From assembly GCA_964644845.1 (NCBI GenBank), contig CAZXXS010000052.1:42887-106886 (forward strand): 64,000 nucleotides of DNA, in the 5' to 3' direction. The position numbers and the translations under genes are program-made. Numbering within the stretch: the first letter of the stretch is position 1; each line of letters opens with the position of its first letter. This DNA is from Geothermovivens sp964644845. GTDB taxonomy: Bacteria > Zhuqueibacterota > Zhuqueibacteria > Oleimicrobiales > Geothermoviventaceae. The notes under the pieces were generated by a model. It searched no databases. It had not been told where the DNA came from and worked only from the letters and a program-made list of their open reading frames with translations. Below, one piece after another: positions 8,101 to 16,004 of this stretch.

Positions 8101-10407
8101 CTAATCTTTGACGAGCAACAGAGGGATGCTTTTCGCAACCGTGGCGTTTCGCACCAGGTCGGTAACCGCCACCTTCAATTTCAGGCGACCGGTCGGGAAA
8201 CGGCTGGCATCCAGAGCAGTGTACACAGGGTAGTCGGACGACGGCGGGTCGAATTCGTTAGTGACACTGACTGAGCCCAACTTCGGGCCAAACAAGCCCA
8301 GAAAGCCCGTGCGGGTTGGCTTTCCGGGAATCAGAGTGTAGGTCACGCGGCAGTGGGCCACACCGGATTTGTCCCGCCTGAGGCCGTAAATCTCGAAGTA
8401 GACGAAGATGGGCTGCTTGCGGCGGAATGAACGGGTGGGGTTCGGTGCGATCACCACTCCGTGACGACGAAATCGCCCCGGCACTACAGGGATCGCAGGA
8501 TCGATGTTCACCGCCACGGTGAGATCGCTCATGGCCAGGCGTCCGGGCTCGTACACGCGGAGGGTGTCCCGGTAGCGCCAGCTCCCCATTCGTTTGCGGG
8601 CTTCGTCGCGGATGTAGAAGGTCAAATTGTAGATGCCACCGGGGAGCTGCAGCATTTGCGCGTCAGCAGCAAGAGCGCGATTCATTCTTGGAGGCCGCTC
8701 CAAAGTGAAGAAACGTACCCTCCGTGCTCGCTCCGTCCAGAGCGTGTCGAAGAGAGCGAGTCCACTTTCGAAGTTTCGGCGCAGTCCCACACGGTCCCGT
8801 TTGCTGAAGGCGTCCTTGAACGCCAACCCGTAGTAGAAGTTCAGCTGCACAGAGTCACCTCGTCCACGCATCGTGGCCCAGTAAAAGCTGGCCGGAAGAA
8901 GCTCCACGGTGTCGGGGAAAACCATCCTTTCCTGTGTCAGCAGCTGGCGCCTGCCCTTGCGTAATTCCTGATCGATCTCATTGGCCAGAGCCAGCTGTTC
9001 CACCTGGGAACGGGCTGCAACGTAGCTGTGGTACCGCACGTCCCAGGTCTCCAGGTTCATGTCCCAAACGACTTCGGGCGGGGGCAATACCGTGATCCGC
9101 CAGTCTGTGGGTGAACTGTCTTCGGCGTTGGCGAAGTGCACAATGACCTGTGGCTGGTTGACCGTTTTTTTGTAGATCCAGCTCTCGTAGGTCGGGTAGC
9201 CGGGGTGCGAGAACACCGCCTTGTCGTCCGGTTCCCCCCAGCGAATGTACACCAGACCTTTCTCGTTGAATTCTTCGTTCAAGGCAAAAACCTTGGGTGT
9301 CCCGCGCCACTCAAGATCGAGCTGGTGGAAGGGCCGGTGTGGCTCGTCCTGACGGTACCAGCGCTCTGCGAAAATCAAACGGTGGTAGTGCTCCGCCAAT
9401 CGCGGATTGTCCCGCGAAGCGGGGAAGGGATCGCGTTTTTTCCAAATTTGGGTAAAGAACAACCGCTTTTGGGCAACAAAGGCCAGGTTGCGGTAACGCT
9501 CGTACTCCTCATCGGTCAAGATGTATTTCACATCGTTAAAGGCGAGCCCCGCGTCGACGTTGTCCCTGATGTGGCGAATGGCCTGCCAGTAGTTCCACTC
9601 GCCCACGTCGTTTTGGCCTTTCTCAAAGGCGATTCGCGCCAGATGCAGGTACACGGCTGTTTTGGAAACACCACGGTTGTTCTCGAGCAAGCGGTCGAAA
9701 ATGGCTTTGGCTGAATCGAGGTGTCCCAGACGTCGTAGCTTTTCCGCTTTGAAGAACGACCCGAGGGCACCGTAGCTTGAATCGAGCTCGGCGAACACGG
9801 TTGTACTGTCATTGTTCTCGACGAAAAGGTCGTAAAACCGGTAGAGCTTAAGCCGTGGTTCGACGAGATTCGGTTTCAGGCGTAACTGTTTGCGTGTGAG
9901 GTCGATCGCCTTGAGGTAGTGCGTGCGGTAACGTTCGAGGAGAGCGTACTGGTACCAGACGTCGGCGTAGAGCGAGTCCTGCTGAATGACTTTTTTGAAG
10001 TGTTTTTCGGAGGACCGGAAATCCAGCAGCCGGAGCACAAGGCCTTTGAATTTTCCAGATTCCCGTTTGTGAATGCCCAGGTAGTAGTGGGCTTCGAGGT
10101 CGTTGGGCCTGCGTTTGACGACTTTGCCGAACCAGTCCGCGGCTTTGTTCCACTGACGCCGACGGGCTGCGATGCGACCCAGCCCTCGCCACGCCTCCAC
10201 AACCTGTGAGTCTTGCTTGAGGATGCGGAGGTAGGCCTTTTCGGCTGCGTTCAAATTACCCGCTTTGAGCCACAACTGAGCAGCACGCAACAGGTCTTGA
10301 TTCTGGCGTGTTGTCTCCTGCTGCTGAGCCCAACCGCTGCTTATGACCCACGCAAGGAGAACCAACGTTAGAGCCAGTGCCACGCGCTGCCAACGAGGCC
10401 TGATCAC
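8101..10407 (-). CDS. GWxTD-like domain protein with N-terminal TPR repeats
   Basis: About 768 residues from a GTG start at 10407, chosen because a strong GGAGGGAGGAT site sits just upstream; an ATG 30 bases earlier has no such site. A signal segment (VALALTLVLLAWVIS) is followed by TPR-like repeats (GNLNAAEKAYLRIL, VVEAWRGLGRIAARR, NDLEAHYYLG). The segment KGLVYIRWGEPDD plus YESWIY matches the core of GWxTD-domain proteins, although the literal GWxTD pentapeptide is not seen. Such proteins occur in Acidobacteria and the FCB group and have no established function. The product is probably exported. The gene is convergent to the sulfatase and divergent from the IorA-like gene. Confidence 0.75.
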   Translation of the reverse strand: MIRPRWQRVALALTLVLLAWVISSGWAQQQETTRQNQDLLRAAQLWLKAGNLNAAEKAYLRILKQDSQVVEAWRGLGRIAARRRQWNKAADWFGKVVKRRPNDLEAHYYLGIHKRESGKFKGLVLRLLDFRSSEKHFKKVIQQDSLYADVWYQYALLERYRTHYLKAIDLTRKQLRLKPNLVEPRLKLYRFYDLFVENNDSTTVFAELDSSYGALGSFFKAEKLRRLGHLDSAKAIFDRLLENNRGVSKTAVYLHLARIAFEKGQNDVGEWNYWQAIRHIRDNVDAGLAFNDVKYILTDEEYERYRNLAFVAQKRLFFTQIWKKRDPFPASRDNPRLAEHYHRLIFAERWYRQDEPHRPFHQLDLEWRGTPKVFALNEEFNEKGLVYIRWGEPDDKAVFSHPGYPTYESWIYKKTVNQPQVIVHFANAEDSSPTDWRITVLPPPEVVWDMNLETWDVRYHSYVAARSQVEQLALANEIDQELRKGRRQLLTQERMVFPDTVELLPASFYWATMRGRGDSVQLNFYYGLAFKDAFSKRDRVGLRRNFESGLALFDTLWTERARRVRFFTLERPPRMNRALAADAQMLQLPGGIYNLTFYIRDEARKRMGSWRYRDTLRVYEPGRLAMSDLTVAVNIDPAIPVVPGRFRRHGVVIAPNPTRSFRRKQPIFVYFEIYGLRRDKSGVAHCRVTYTLIPGKPTRTGFLGLFGPKLGSVSVTNEFDPPSSDYPVYTALDASRFPTGRLKLKVAVTDLVRNATVAKSIPLLLVKD

Positions 10408-10742
10408 TTTATCCTCCCTCCTCCTGGCGACCAGCATGTTGCGCTGCCGTGAGCCAGGAATCGGTTGCAGCGAGTTGCTTTCGGCCTGTGGCTAAGCTAC
10501 AACCCTTTGCTCCAAGATACAAGGACTTCTTTGTTCCCTACGTTTTTCATCCGCCGGAGGGCGGGTGTTCGGGTTCCGTTTGTGTTTACTTCGTTCGTCG
10601 AGTCTGCGTGCGCTGTCTCTGCACACGTCTCAATCCGCGCACCCGCTGAACTAACGAACAGGCATGTTTCGCGTTCCCGTGGACGCCGATTCAATCGGGG
10701 AGGTTTTGGGGGACACCGCATTGCCCAGCTAATGCGGGCGGA

Positions 10743-10904
10743 AACCGGTTCTCACCTGAATTGGCTCGGGATTTCCAGGCCGCGGTCGCAGCGCGGATCG
10801 ATCCTCAAGCTCCGGCCCCGGGCTGGAAACGATTGGACCAGCAAGAGCCAAGCAGCCCCGAGGTGTCCGTCAGTGCCCACGGGGAGAAGGGGGAATCCCT
10901 GCTT
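10743..10904 (+). repeat. Dispersed intergenic element, copy A
   Basis: About 160 bases whose two ends match the copy at 29338-29497. The 5' block reads AACCGGTTCTCACCTGAATT and continues GGCTCGGGATTTCCA. The 3' block contains CCCCGAGGTGTCCG and GGGGGAATCCCTG. GGGATTTCC near the 5' end can pair with GGGGAATCCC near the 3' end, and CCCCG/CGGGG can pair inside the 3' block. The middle is poorly conserved. It lies upstream of, and in line with, the gene at 11016. Confidence 0.65.
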
Positions 10905-10914
10905 CCTTCCTCAC

Positions 10915-10943
10915 TTGATTTTCAGACCAAAAGGTGCTAAGTT
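10915..10943 (+). promoter_or_regulatory. Sigma-70-like promoter following repeat copy A
   Basis: TTGATT (10915-10920), a 17-base spacer, then TAAGTT (10938-10943). The same spacing and nearly the same distance from the GGGGGAATC block are seen behind copy B. It would drive the IorA-like gene with a leader of about 65 bases. Confidence 0.45.
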
Positions 10944-11015
10944 GCGCTTGCGTTACGCGGCTCATGGCGTTCTGGTGGCAGGGCTGCGATCAGCGAGGAG
11001 GGAGGTAGATTCACC

Positions 11016-12695
11016 TTGGGTCTTGGACTAAGCAGTGAAAACGCTGAAAACAGGGCTTCGCTTGGGAACGGTGAGACCAAAATTCCGGTCCGCGGCGAGG
11101 AAGCGCTGGCGCGGGCCGTGCTGGAAGTTGGAGCGACTTTTGCGACCGGGTATCCGGGTTCTCCGGGACCGGGGGTGCTCGAACACATCGGCCGCCTGAG
11201 TTGGGCTACCGACGTCGAGGCGCGCTGGGCGCCCAGCCCACGCTCGGCGTTTGAATGGGCCAGAGGCGCTTCCCTGGCGGGGCGACTGGCTGTAGTGTGT
11301 TTGAGTGGTCAAGCGTTCGCCAGTGTTTACCCGTCTCTGGTTGCAGCGGCCAGAACGGGCGTTGGGCGGGGGTTGCTTGTGATTGTAGGCGACGATCCTG
11401 GTGCGTGGGATTCTTTTGCGGAGTTGGACAGCCGTGTCCTGGCTGCCGCTGCGGAGGTTCCAGTTTTCGAACCGGCCAGCATTCCTGAAGCAGCGACCAT
11501 GGTGGGCGAGGGCTACGGCATTTCCCGCTCCTACGACGTCCCGGTGGTCATCCGAATCACCACTGGTTTTGCTGAAGAAGAAGGGACGTTGGCCGAGGGA
11601 GCGGCCCTTCTGCCCGGTGGCGCGCCGGGGGGACCAGTGGATTCCCTCGAGGGCGACCGCCTGTCACTGCCACTGTCTGCTACCCTGAATCACGAACGTC
11701 TTCATGCCCGCCTGGATCACCTGCGCCATGCTTCCCGCTTCAGCCGATTTGTGGAGACATTAGGGGAGGGCAAACGGGGGATCGTCGCTGTGGGGCACGC
11801 TTTCACTAAACTTACCCAGGTGCTTGGCTCTGTTCCAGTGGAGCCGCTGCGCATTCTGCGAGTAGGTCAGGTGTACCCCCCACCGGACTACCAGCTCCTG
11901 GAATTTGCCCTGGCTTCGGAAGCGGTGCTGGTTCTGGAAGAAGGCGAACCTTTCGTCGAGCAAAGTCTACGCACACTTCTTTCGGAGCACATTCAAAAAC
12001 CGAAGGTGTACGGCAAACTCTTCGGTCCCGTCGCTCGGGAAGGCGAACTGCAGCGCTGGCACGTTGAGGAAGTTTTGAGAGGGTTTGAGCCGAAGCTGGA
12101 TCTGGAGCGCCCGTTTTTCCCGCTGGCAGAGAAACGCGACCGCCCCAGTACAGCACCGGTGTGCCTGGGTTGCTCGCTGGCCGATGTCTTCTCGGCTTTC
12201 AGGGACGTTCTGAATGAAGTCGACCTGCCAGTTGATCCCCTGGTTGTCGGCGACCACGGGTGCGCCCTGCATTTCGCACATCGCCCCTGGCGTGCGGTGG
12301 ACGTGTTGCCTGCGCCCGGGAGCGCTTTGAGCCTGGCGATGGGCATGCTCGCTGCCAGGCCTGAGCGCCGTGTGGTTGTGGTGACGGGCGATTACAGTTT
12401 TGCGGACACGAGCATGGCGGACCTGCTCGAAGCCAGCGCCCGGAATTTGCCGCTCACGATTGTACTGCTGGACAACGGTGTGAGCGGCTACACGGGAGGC
12501 CAGCCGCGTTCAGCAATGGAGCAAGTCTCCATCGAAGACCTGGTCGGCACTGCGAAACCCACCATTCTGCGGGTTGTGAACGAGGGCGACACCGAGCGTT
12601 TTCGTGCGGCGCTGGAAGAGGCCCTGCTTTCCGACGGGCTGGCGGTCTTGGTTGTGAAGGTTCACTGCTTGCTGGCGGATCTCGAGGAGGAGTGA
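11016..12695 (+). CDS. IorA-like thiamine-pyrophosphate oxidoreductase subunit lacking the ferredoxin domain
   Basis: 559 residues from a TTG start eight bases behind GGAGGGAGGT. The N-terminus (ALARAVLEVGATFATGYPGSPG) is a pyruvate:ferredoxin-oxidoreductase-type pyrimidine-binding domain. The middle has CLGCSLADVFSAF where IorA has CPGC. The C-terminal TPP domain shows VTGDYSFADT and LLDNGVSGYTGGQP. Indolepyruvate ferredoxin oxidoreductase alpha subunits normally end in two 4Fe-4S motifs, which are absent here, and no beta subunit lies nearby. It may oxidise or decarboxylate a 2-oxo acid with a separate electron carrier; the substrate is unknown. The following integron cassette may have separated it from glcD. 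Confidence 0.75.
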   Translation: MGLGLSSENAENRASLGNGETKIPVRGEEALARAVLEVGATFATGYPGSPGPGVLEHIGRLSWATDVEARWAPSPRSAFEWARGASLAGRLAVVCLSGQAFASVYPSLVAAARTGVGRGLLVIVGDDPGAWDSFAELDSRVLAAAAEVPVFEPASIPEAATMVGEGYGISRSYDVPVVIRITTGFAEEEGTLAEGAALLPGGAPGGPVDSLEGDRLSLPLSATLNHERLHARLDHLRHASRFSRFVETLGEGKRGIVAVGHAFTKLTQVLGSVPVEPLRILRVGQVYPPPDYQLLEFALASEAVLVLEEGEPFVEQSLRTLLSEHIQKPKVYGKLFGPVAREGELQRWHVEEVLRGFEPKLDLERPFFPLAEKRDRPSTAPVCLGCSLADVFSAFRDVLNEVDLPVDPLVVGDHGCALHFAHRPWRAVDVLPAPGSALSLAMGMLAARPERRVVVVTGDYSFADTSMADLLEASARNLPLTIVLLDNGVSGYTGGQPRSAMEQVSIEDLVGTAKPTILRVVNEGDTERFRAALEEALLSDGLAVLVVKVHCLLADLEEE

Positions 12696-12735
12696 CGTCG
12701 GGCAGGATGCACGGACGAGACGCTGCCGAATTCTG

Positions 12736-13240
12736 TTATGAAGCAAAAATATGGGGACTACAAATGAAATATTTACCAAGGAAAGATAAGTTTTATGCTT
12801 TTGTGATTTGGAGTGCTCCAACAATAATAATCCTATTTCTAATCTTTTCTTTCTCTGTAACAACTTTGATTATTTTCCTTTTGAGTTTTTTGCTCTCTTT
12901 TTGGCTCTGGAATGGTACAAGTTATAAAATCGAGAAAGGTGAGCTTTTCATTAAATGCTGGGTCTTTGAGAGAAAGGTAAATATTAAAGATATTCTAAGG
13001 GTGAAAAAAACAAGAAATTTCCTGGCGTCATATGCTATGGCATTAGATAGATTAGAGATCACTGAAAAAAATAAAAGCAAATATTACGTATCTCCGAATA
13101 GTTTTGAAACGTTTATTGCAGAACTGAAGAAATATAATTCAGATATCATCATAAGTTGATGCCTTATAACAAATCGCTCCAGCGGACCGACAATCCGCCG
13201 GCGCTTCGATTGGCGTCTTGTCGGCCGCTGAGCTTTGTCG
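12736..13240 (+). mobile_element. Solitary integron gene cassette (AT-rich gene plus attC)
   Basis: A 505-base AT-rich island sits between two GC-rich genes. It starts after the G of GTTATGA (12735) and ends after the G of GTTACCC (13240), which matches the G/TT crossover of integron integrases. It holds one + strand gene followed by an attC-like site, the standard cassette layout. No integrase gene or second cassette occurs in the window. Removing the 505 bases would restore a continuous sequence TTCTG joined to TTACCC between the IorA-like gene and glcD. Confidence 0.7.
12764..13159 (+). CDS. Cassette-borne membrane protein with SunI/YyaB-like bacterial PH domain
   Basis: 131 residues from the ATG at 12764; the frame is open further upstream but the GC-rich part there belongs to the host. 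Two adjacent hydrophobic segments (FYAFVIWSAPTIIILFLIF and TTLIIFLLSFLLSFWLW) lead into a PH-like domain: YKIEKGELFI, VNIKDILRVKKTRN, MALDRLEITE and YVSPNSFETFIAEL fit the bPH_4 (former DUF1200) pattern. Such proteins are small membrane proteins of mostly unknown role. The base composition is far more AT-rich than its neighbours, and tyrosine TAT and lysine AAA codons are frequent, supporting transfer. No good ribosome site is visible. Confidence 0.75.
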   Translation: MKYLPRKDKFYAFVIWSAPTIIILFLIFSFSVTTLIIFLLSFLLSFWLWNGTSYKIEKGELFIKCWVFERKVNIKDILRVKKTRNFLASYAMALDRLEITEKNKSKYYVSPNSFETFIAELKKYNSDIIIS

Positions 13241-13246
13241 TTACCC
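13164..13246 (+). repeat. attC-like integron recombination site
   Basis: About 83 bases directly after the cassette gene. The ends TTATAAC and GTTACCC stand where the R'' and R' boxes should be. Inside, TAACAAA faces TTTGTCGTTA. GCTCCAGCGGACCGACAA pairs with TTGTCGGCCGCTGAGC, leaving two unpaired bases on one strand (the extra C and A), which resemble the extrahelical bases that set attC orientation. The central loop holds a smaller CGCC/GGCG stem. The fit to the consensus GTTRRRY is imperfect at the 3' end, as expected if the flank is a secondary site. Confidence 0.75.
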
Positions 13247-13269
13247 AGACTGCAAGGCGACAGAGAAAA

Positions 13270-14670
13270 ATGGCACTTGATCGAAAACTTGAGAAGCAGT
13301 TGCGCAAGATTGTGGGCAAACGCAACGTGCTTACGTTGCCCGAGCAACTGTCTGTTTACGGGTACGACGCCAGCCTCGACCGCGGCCAGCCGGACGTCGT
13401 TGTGCTCGTCGAGTCGACAGAGCAGGTGGCCCAAGTTGTGCGTCTGGCCACTGCCAACAGCGTCCCGTACGTGGCACGGGGTTCCGGTACGTCGCTGAGC
13501 GGCGGCCCCGTTCCTGCGCGAGGCGGCATTGTGCTCGAGATGTCACGAATGGCCCGTGTGGAGCAAATTGATCCCCGTGACCGGAGCGCGGTGGTGGGCG
13601 CCGGGATTTACAACCTGAAAATCGCCGAGGCTCTGAAACCCTACGGCTTCACCTACGCACCCGATCCGGCTAGCCAGAAGGTGTCGACCATCGGTGGGAA
13701 CGTGGCGGAGAACGCAGGGGGACCGCACTGCCTCAAGTACGGTGTGACAAGCCACCACGTGCTCGGCGTGGAGGTTGTGTGGCCGGATGGCACCGTGGAA
13801 TGGCTTGGTCAGGACGGCGAGGAGACCGGGTACGACCTGCTCGGCCTTTTGATCGGTTCAGAAGGTACCCTCGGGGTTGTTACCCGGGTCAAGGTGAAAA
13901 TCGTACCGCTTCCCGAAGCCGTGAAGACCATGCTGGCTGTGTTTGACTCGCTTACCGACGCAGCCGACGCGGTGTCGGACATCATCGGCGAGGGCATCTT
14001 GCCAGCTACGCTGGAGATGATGGACCGGACAACCATCCAGGTTGTGGAAGACAGCATGGCTGTGGGCTACCCGCGCGACGCGGAAGCCGTCTTGGTGATC
14101 GAAGTCGATGGGCCCGCGGCTGGAATTCAGGTGGAAGCCAACGCCGTCGCCGAGATTTGCAGACGCCACCGTGTGCGTGAGTTGCGGGTGGCTAAAGACG
14201 ACGCTGAACGAGATCGTCTGTGGGCCGGTCGGCGCGGAGCTTACGGAGCGATGACGCGCATCCAGCCTTCGACGATGGTGGCTGACGGTACCGTACCCAG
14301 AACGAAGCTGCCGTACGTTCTCAAACGAGTGGCCGAAATCGCTGACAAGTACGGTTTGACGGTCGGCAACCTGCTGCACGCCGGCGACGGTAACCTGCAC
14401 CCCAACATTGTGTTCGACGCCAACAACCCCGAAGAAAAGGAGCGAGCCTTGAAGGCCAGCTTCGAAATCCTTGAGGTTTGCGTGGAAGTGGGCGGCACCA
14501 TTTCCGGCGAGCACGGGATCGGTCTGGAGAAGCGAAGCGCGATGCGCCTGCTGTTTGACGAACGCGAACTTAACTTGATGCGCCAGTTGAAGCGTGTGTT
14601 CGACCCCCAAGGGCTTTGTAACCCTGACAAAATCTTTCCCGTGCCGGAAAATGCCAAGACCCAACCGTAG
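13270..14670 (+). CDS. glcD: FAD-linked glycolate/lactate oxidase subunit GlcD
   Basis: 466 residues from the ATG at 13270; an upstream in-frame start at 13156 would translate the attC site and is rejected. The FAD_binding_4 domain shows PYVARGSGTSLSGG and STIGGNVAENAGGPHCLKYG. The C-terminal FAD-oxidase domain shows LHAGDGNLHPN and GGTISGEHGIGLEKR, both typical of GlcD. It should oxidise glycolate or another 2-hydroxy acid and pass electrons via GlcE and GlcF. Those partners lie 1.3 kb downstream beyond an unrelated phosphoesterase, so the usual glcDEF order is interrupted. The ribosome site is weak (AAGGCGAC). Confidence 0.93.
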   Translation: MALDRKLEKQLRKIVGKRNVLTLPEQLSVYGYDASLDRGQPDVVVLVESTEQVAQVVRLATANSVPYVARGSGTSLSGGPVPARGGIVLEMSRMARVEQIDPRDRSAVVGAGIYNLKIAEALKPYGFTYAPDPASQKVSTIGGNVAENAGGPHCLKYGVTSHHVLGVEVVWPDGTVEWLGQDGEETGYDLLGLLIGSEGTLGVVTRVKVKIVPLPEAVKTMLAVFDSLTDAADAVSDIIGEGILPATLEMMDRTTIQVVEDSMAVGYPRDAEAVLVIEVDGPAAGIQVEANAVAEICRRHRVRELRVAKDDAERDRLWAGRRGAYGAMTRIQPSTMVADGTVPRTKLPYVLKRVAEIADKYGLTVGNLLHAGDGNLHPNIVFDANNPEEKERALKASFEILEVCVEVGGTISGEHGIGLEKRSAMRLLFDERELNLMRQLKRVFDPQGLCNPDKIFPVPENAKTQP

Positions 14671-14739
14671 CGCAACCGGCTGTTCCCGCGACGCACAGCG
14701 GTAAACGCGGATCGAGATGTTCAGACTGGAGACGCGAAG

Positions 14740-15675
14740 GTGAACGGACACACTGAGCTACACAGACGCTGGCGGAGCCACGGAGCGTGGTTGTTTCTTG
14801 CCCTGTTGGTGCTTCTTACCTACGCGGGGTGCAGCAAGCGGCAGGAACTACGTTACCATCTGCCTGCCGGCACGACCGAAGTCGACCGTGTGGCAGACAT
14901 CGCTCCTGGTCAGCCCTTCTCATTCGTGGTGTACGGAGATTCCCGGCCCGGTTCGTTGCACCGGCGGCTTCTGGGAGCGATTGCGGCTGAGAAGCCCGAT
15001 TTCGTCCTGCACACCGGGGATCTGGTGAGTAAGGGTCGTGAGTGGAAGCAGTGGCTCAAATTCGATGACGACACGTGGCGTTTCCGGCAAGCGTTCCCGT
15101 TTTTTCCGGCCATGGGAAACCACGATCGTGGGACCGGTTTTTCGAAAGTGTTCACAATGCCCTACGCGGACACAGCGGGCGTGTACTACAGCTTTCGCGT
15201 GGGGAATGCCAGGTTTGTGATGTTGAATTCCTCGTACTACGATCTGCTCAAACCGGGTAGTCCAGAACTGAGCTGGCTTCGAAAACAACTTGCCGACACC
15301 ACCGTCACACACATCTTTGTTGCCTTTCACCACCCGCCTTTCAGTCCCAACCCAAAGCGCGACTCTGTGAACGTGCGGGTTGCGCGGTCTTTCTTGCCTC
15401 TTCTGCGGCAGGCCCCGCGGTTACGTTGTGTGTTCAACGGGCACGATCACTTCTACTACCGCACGCTGAGGGACGGGGTGACATTTGTAACAACCGGAGG
15501 AGGCGGCGCACGGCTTTACCGCGTCGACCCGGCGAGGACGAGACCGGGCGACCGCTGGGCCGAGGCTTACCACTACGTTCGCGTGGATGTGAACGGTCGG
15601 CAGGTACACGTGGAAGCCAGGAAGCTGAACGGAGAGGTTGTGGACGCGTTCGACCTTTTTGCGGAAGGTCGCTGA
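14740..15675 (+). CDS. Calcineurin-type metallophosphoesterase lipoprotein
   Basis: 311 residues from a GTG start eight bases behind GGAG. The N-terminus has a hydrophobic segment ending in the lipobox LTYAGC. The metal-binding motifs of the family appear in order: VYGDSRPG, HTGDLVSKG, AMGNHDRG, VAFHHPPFS and FNGHDHFYYR. It should hydrolyse a phosphoester at the outer face of a membrane; purple-acid-phosphatase or nucleotidase-like activity is possible. It sits between glcD and glcE, which is not a known functional link. Confidence 0.88.
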   Translation: MNGHTELHRRWRSHGAWLFLALLVLLTYAGCSKRQELRYHLPAGTTEVDRVADIAPGQPFSFVVYGDSRPGSLHRRLLGAIAAEKPDFVLHTGDLVSKGREWKQWLKFDDDTWRFRQAFPFFPAMGNHDRGTGFSKVFTMPYADTAGVYYSFRVGNARFVMLNSSYYDLLKPGSPELSWLRKQLADTTVTHIFVAFHHPPFSPNPKRDSVNVRVARSFLPLLRQAPRLRCVFNGHDHFYYRTLRDGVTFVTTGGGGARLYRVDPARTRPGDRWAEAYHYVRVDVNGRQVHVEARKLNGEVVDAFDLFAEGR

Positions 15676-16004
15676 AGCGCTGGTGTCTACCCTGGAATCG
15701 ACTGATCGAGGCAGGGAAATGCGAACCGCTGACGTGGATGTGCGAGAGGTAATTTTGAGCTTTTACGGGTGTTCGGCCGGCATTGGTGTGGCACTGCTGC
15801 TCAAGCCCGTTCGCTCACGGAGTGAAGGACGTGCACCGTCTCTTCCCGTAAGGAGGGTACCCCGCGTGGGGTGAGAGACGGGCTCACTGGACGGGCGGTG
15901 GTTCTGCACACGATTTCCAGTCTGGTTTGACCGGGCGTTGTTGAGGTGGGGGGCAGCGTTCGGCGATTCAGGAGACTTGGTCTCGAACAGGAGAAGGACA
16001 CACC
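15676..16004. other. Gap between phosphoesterase and glcE
   Basis: 329 bases with no convincing coding frame. It contains the branched inverted-repeat structure at 15821-15888 and, at its end, an AGGAGAAGGA ribosome site for glcE. Confidence 0.5.
15821..15888 (+). other. Potential branched RNA structure upstream of glcE
   Basis: AGTGA/TCACT (15821-15825 with 15884-15888) and CCGTCTCT/AGAGACGG (15836-15843 with 15874-15881) make an outer helix. Inside, ACCCC/GGGGT (15859-15863 with 15868-15872) closes on a GCGT loop, and a CCC/GGG pairing is possible to its left. There is no T-run, so it is not a clear terminator. It lies 117 bases before glcE. Confidence 0.35.

Larger units (their letters stand above)
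10408..11015. other. Divergent intergenic region holding repeat copy A
   Basis: 608 bases between the divergent GWxTD-like and IorA-like genes. It contains the best copy of the dispersed element (10743-10904) and a promoter-like motif after it. The first 300 bases show no gene or clear structure. Confidence 0.5.

Noticed and set aside
13156..13269. Upstream start for GlcD
   Set aside because: The extra 38 codons translate the attC site and have no counterpart in GlcD proteins.
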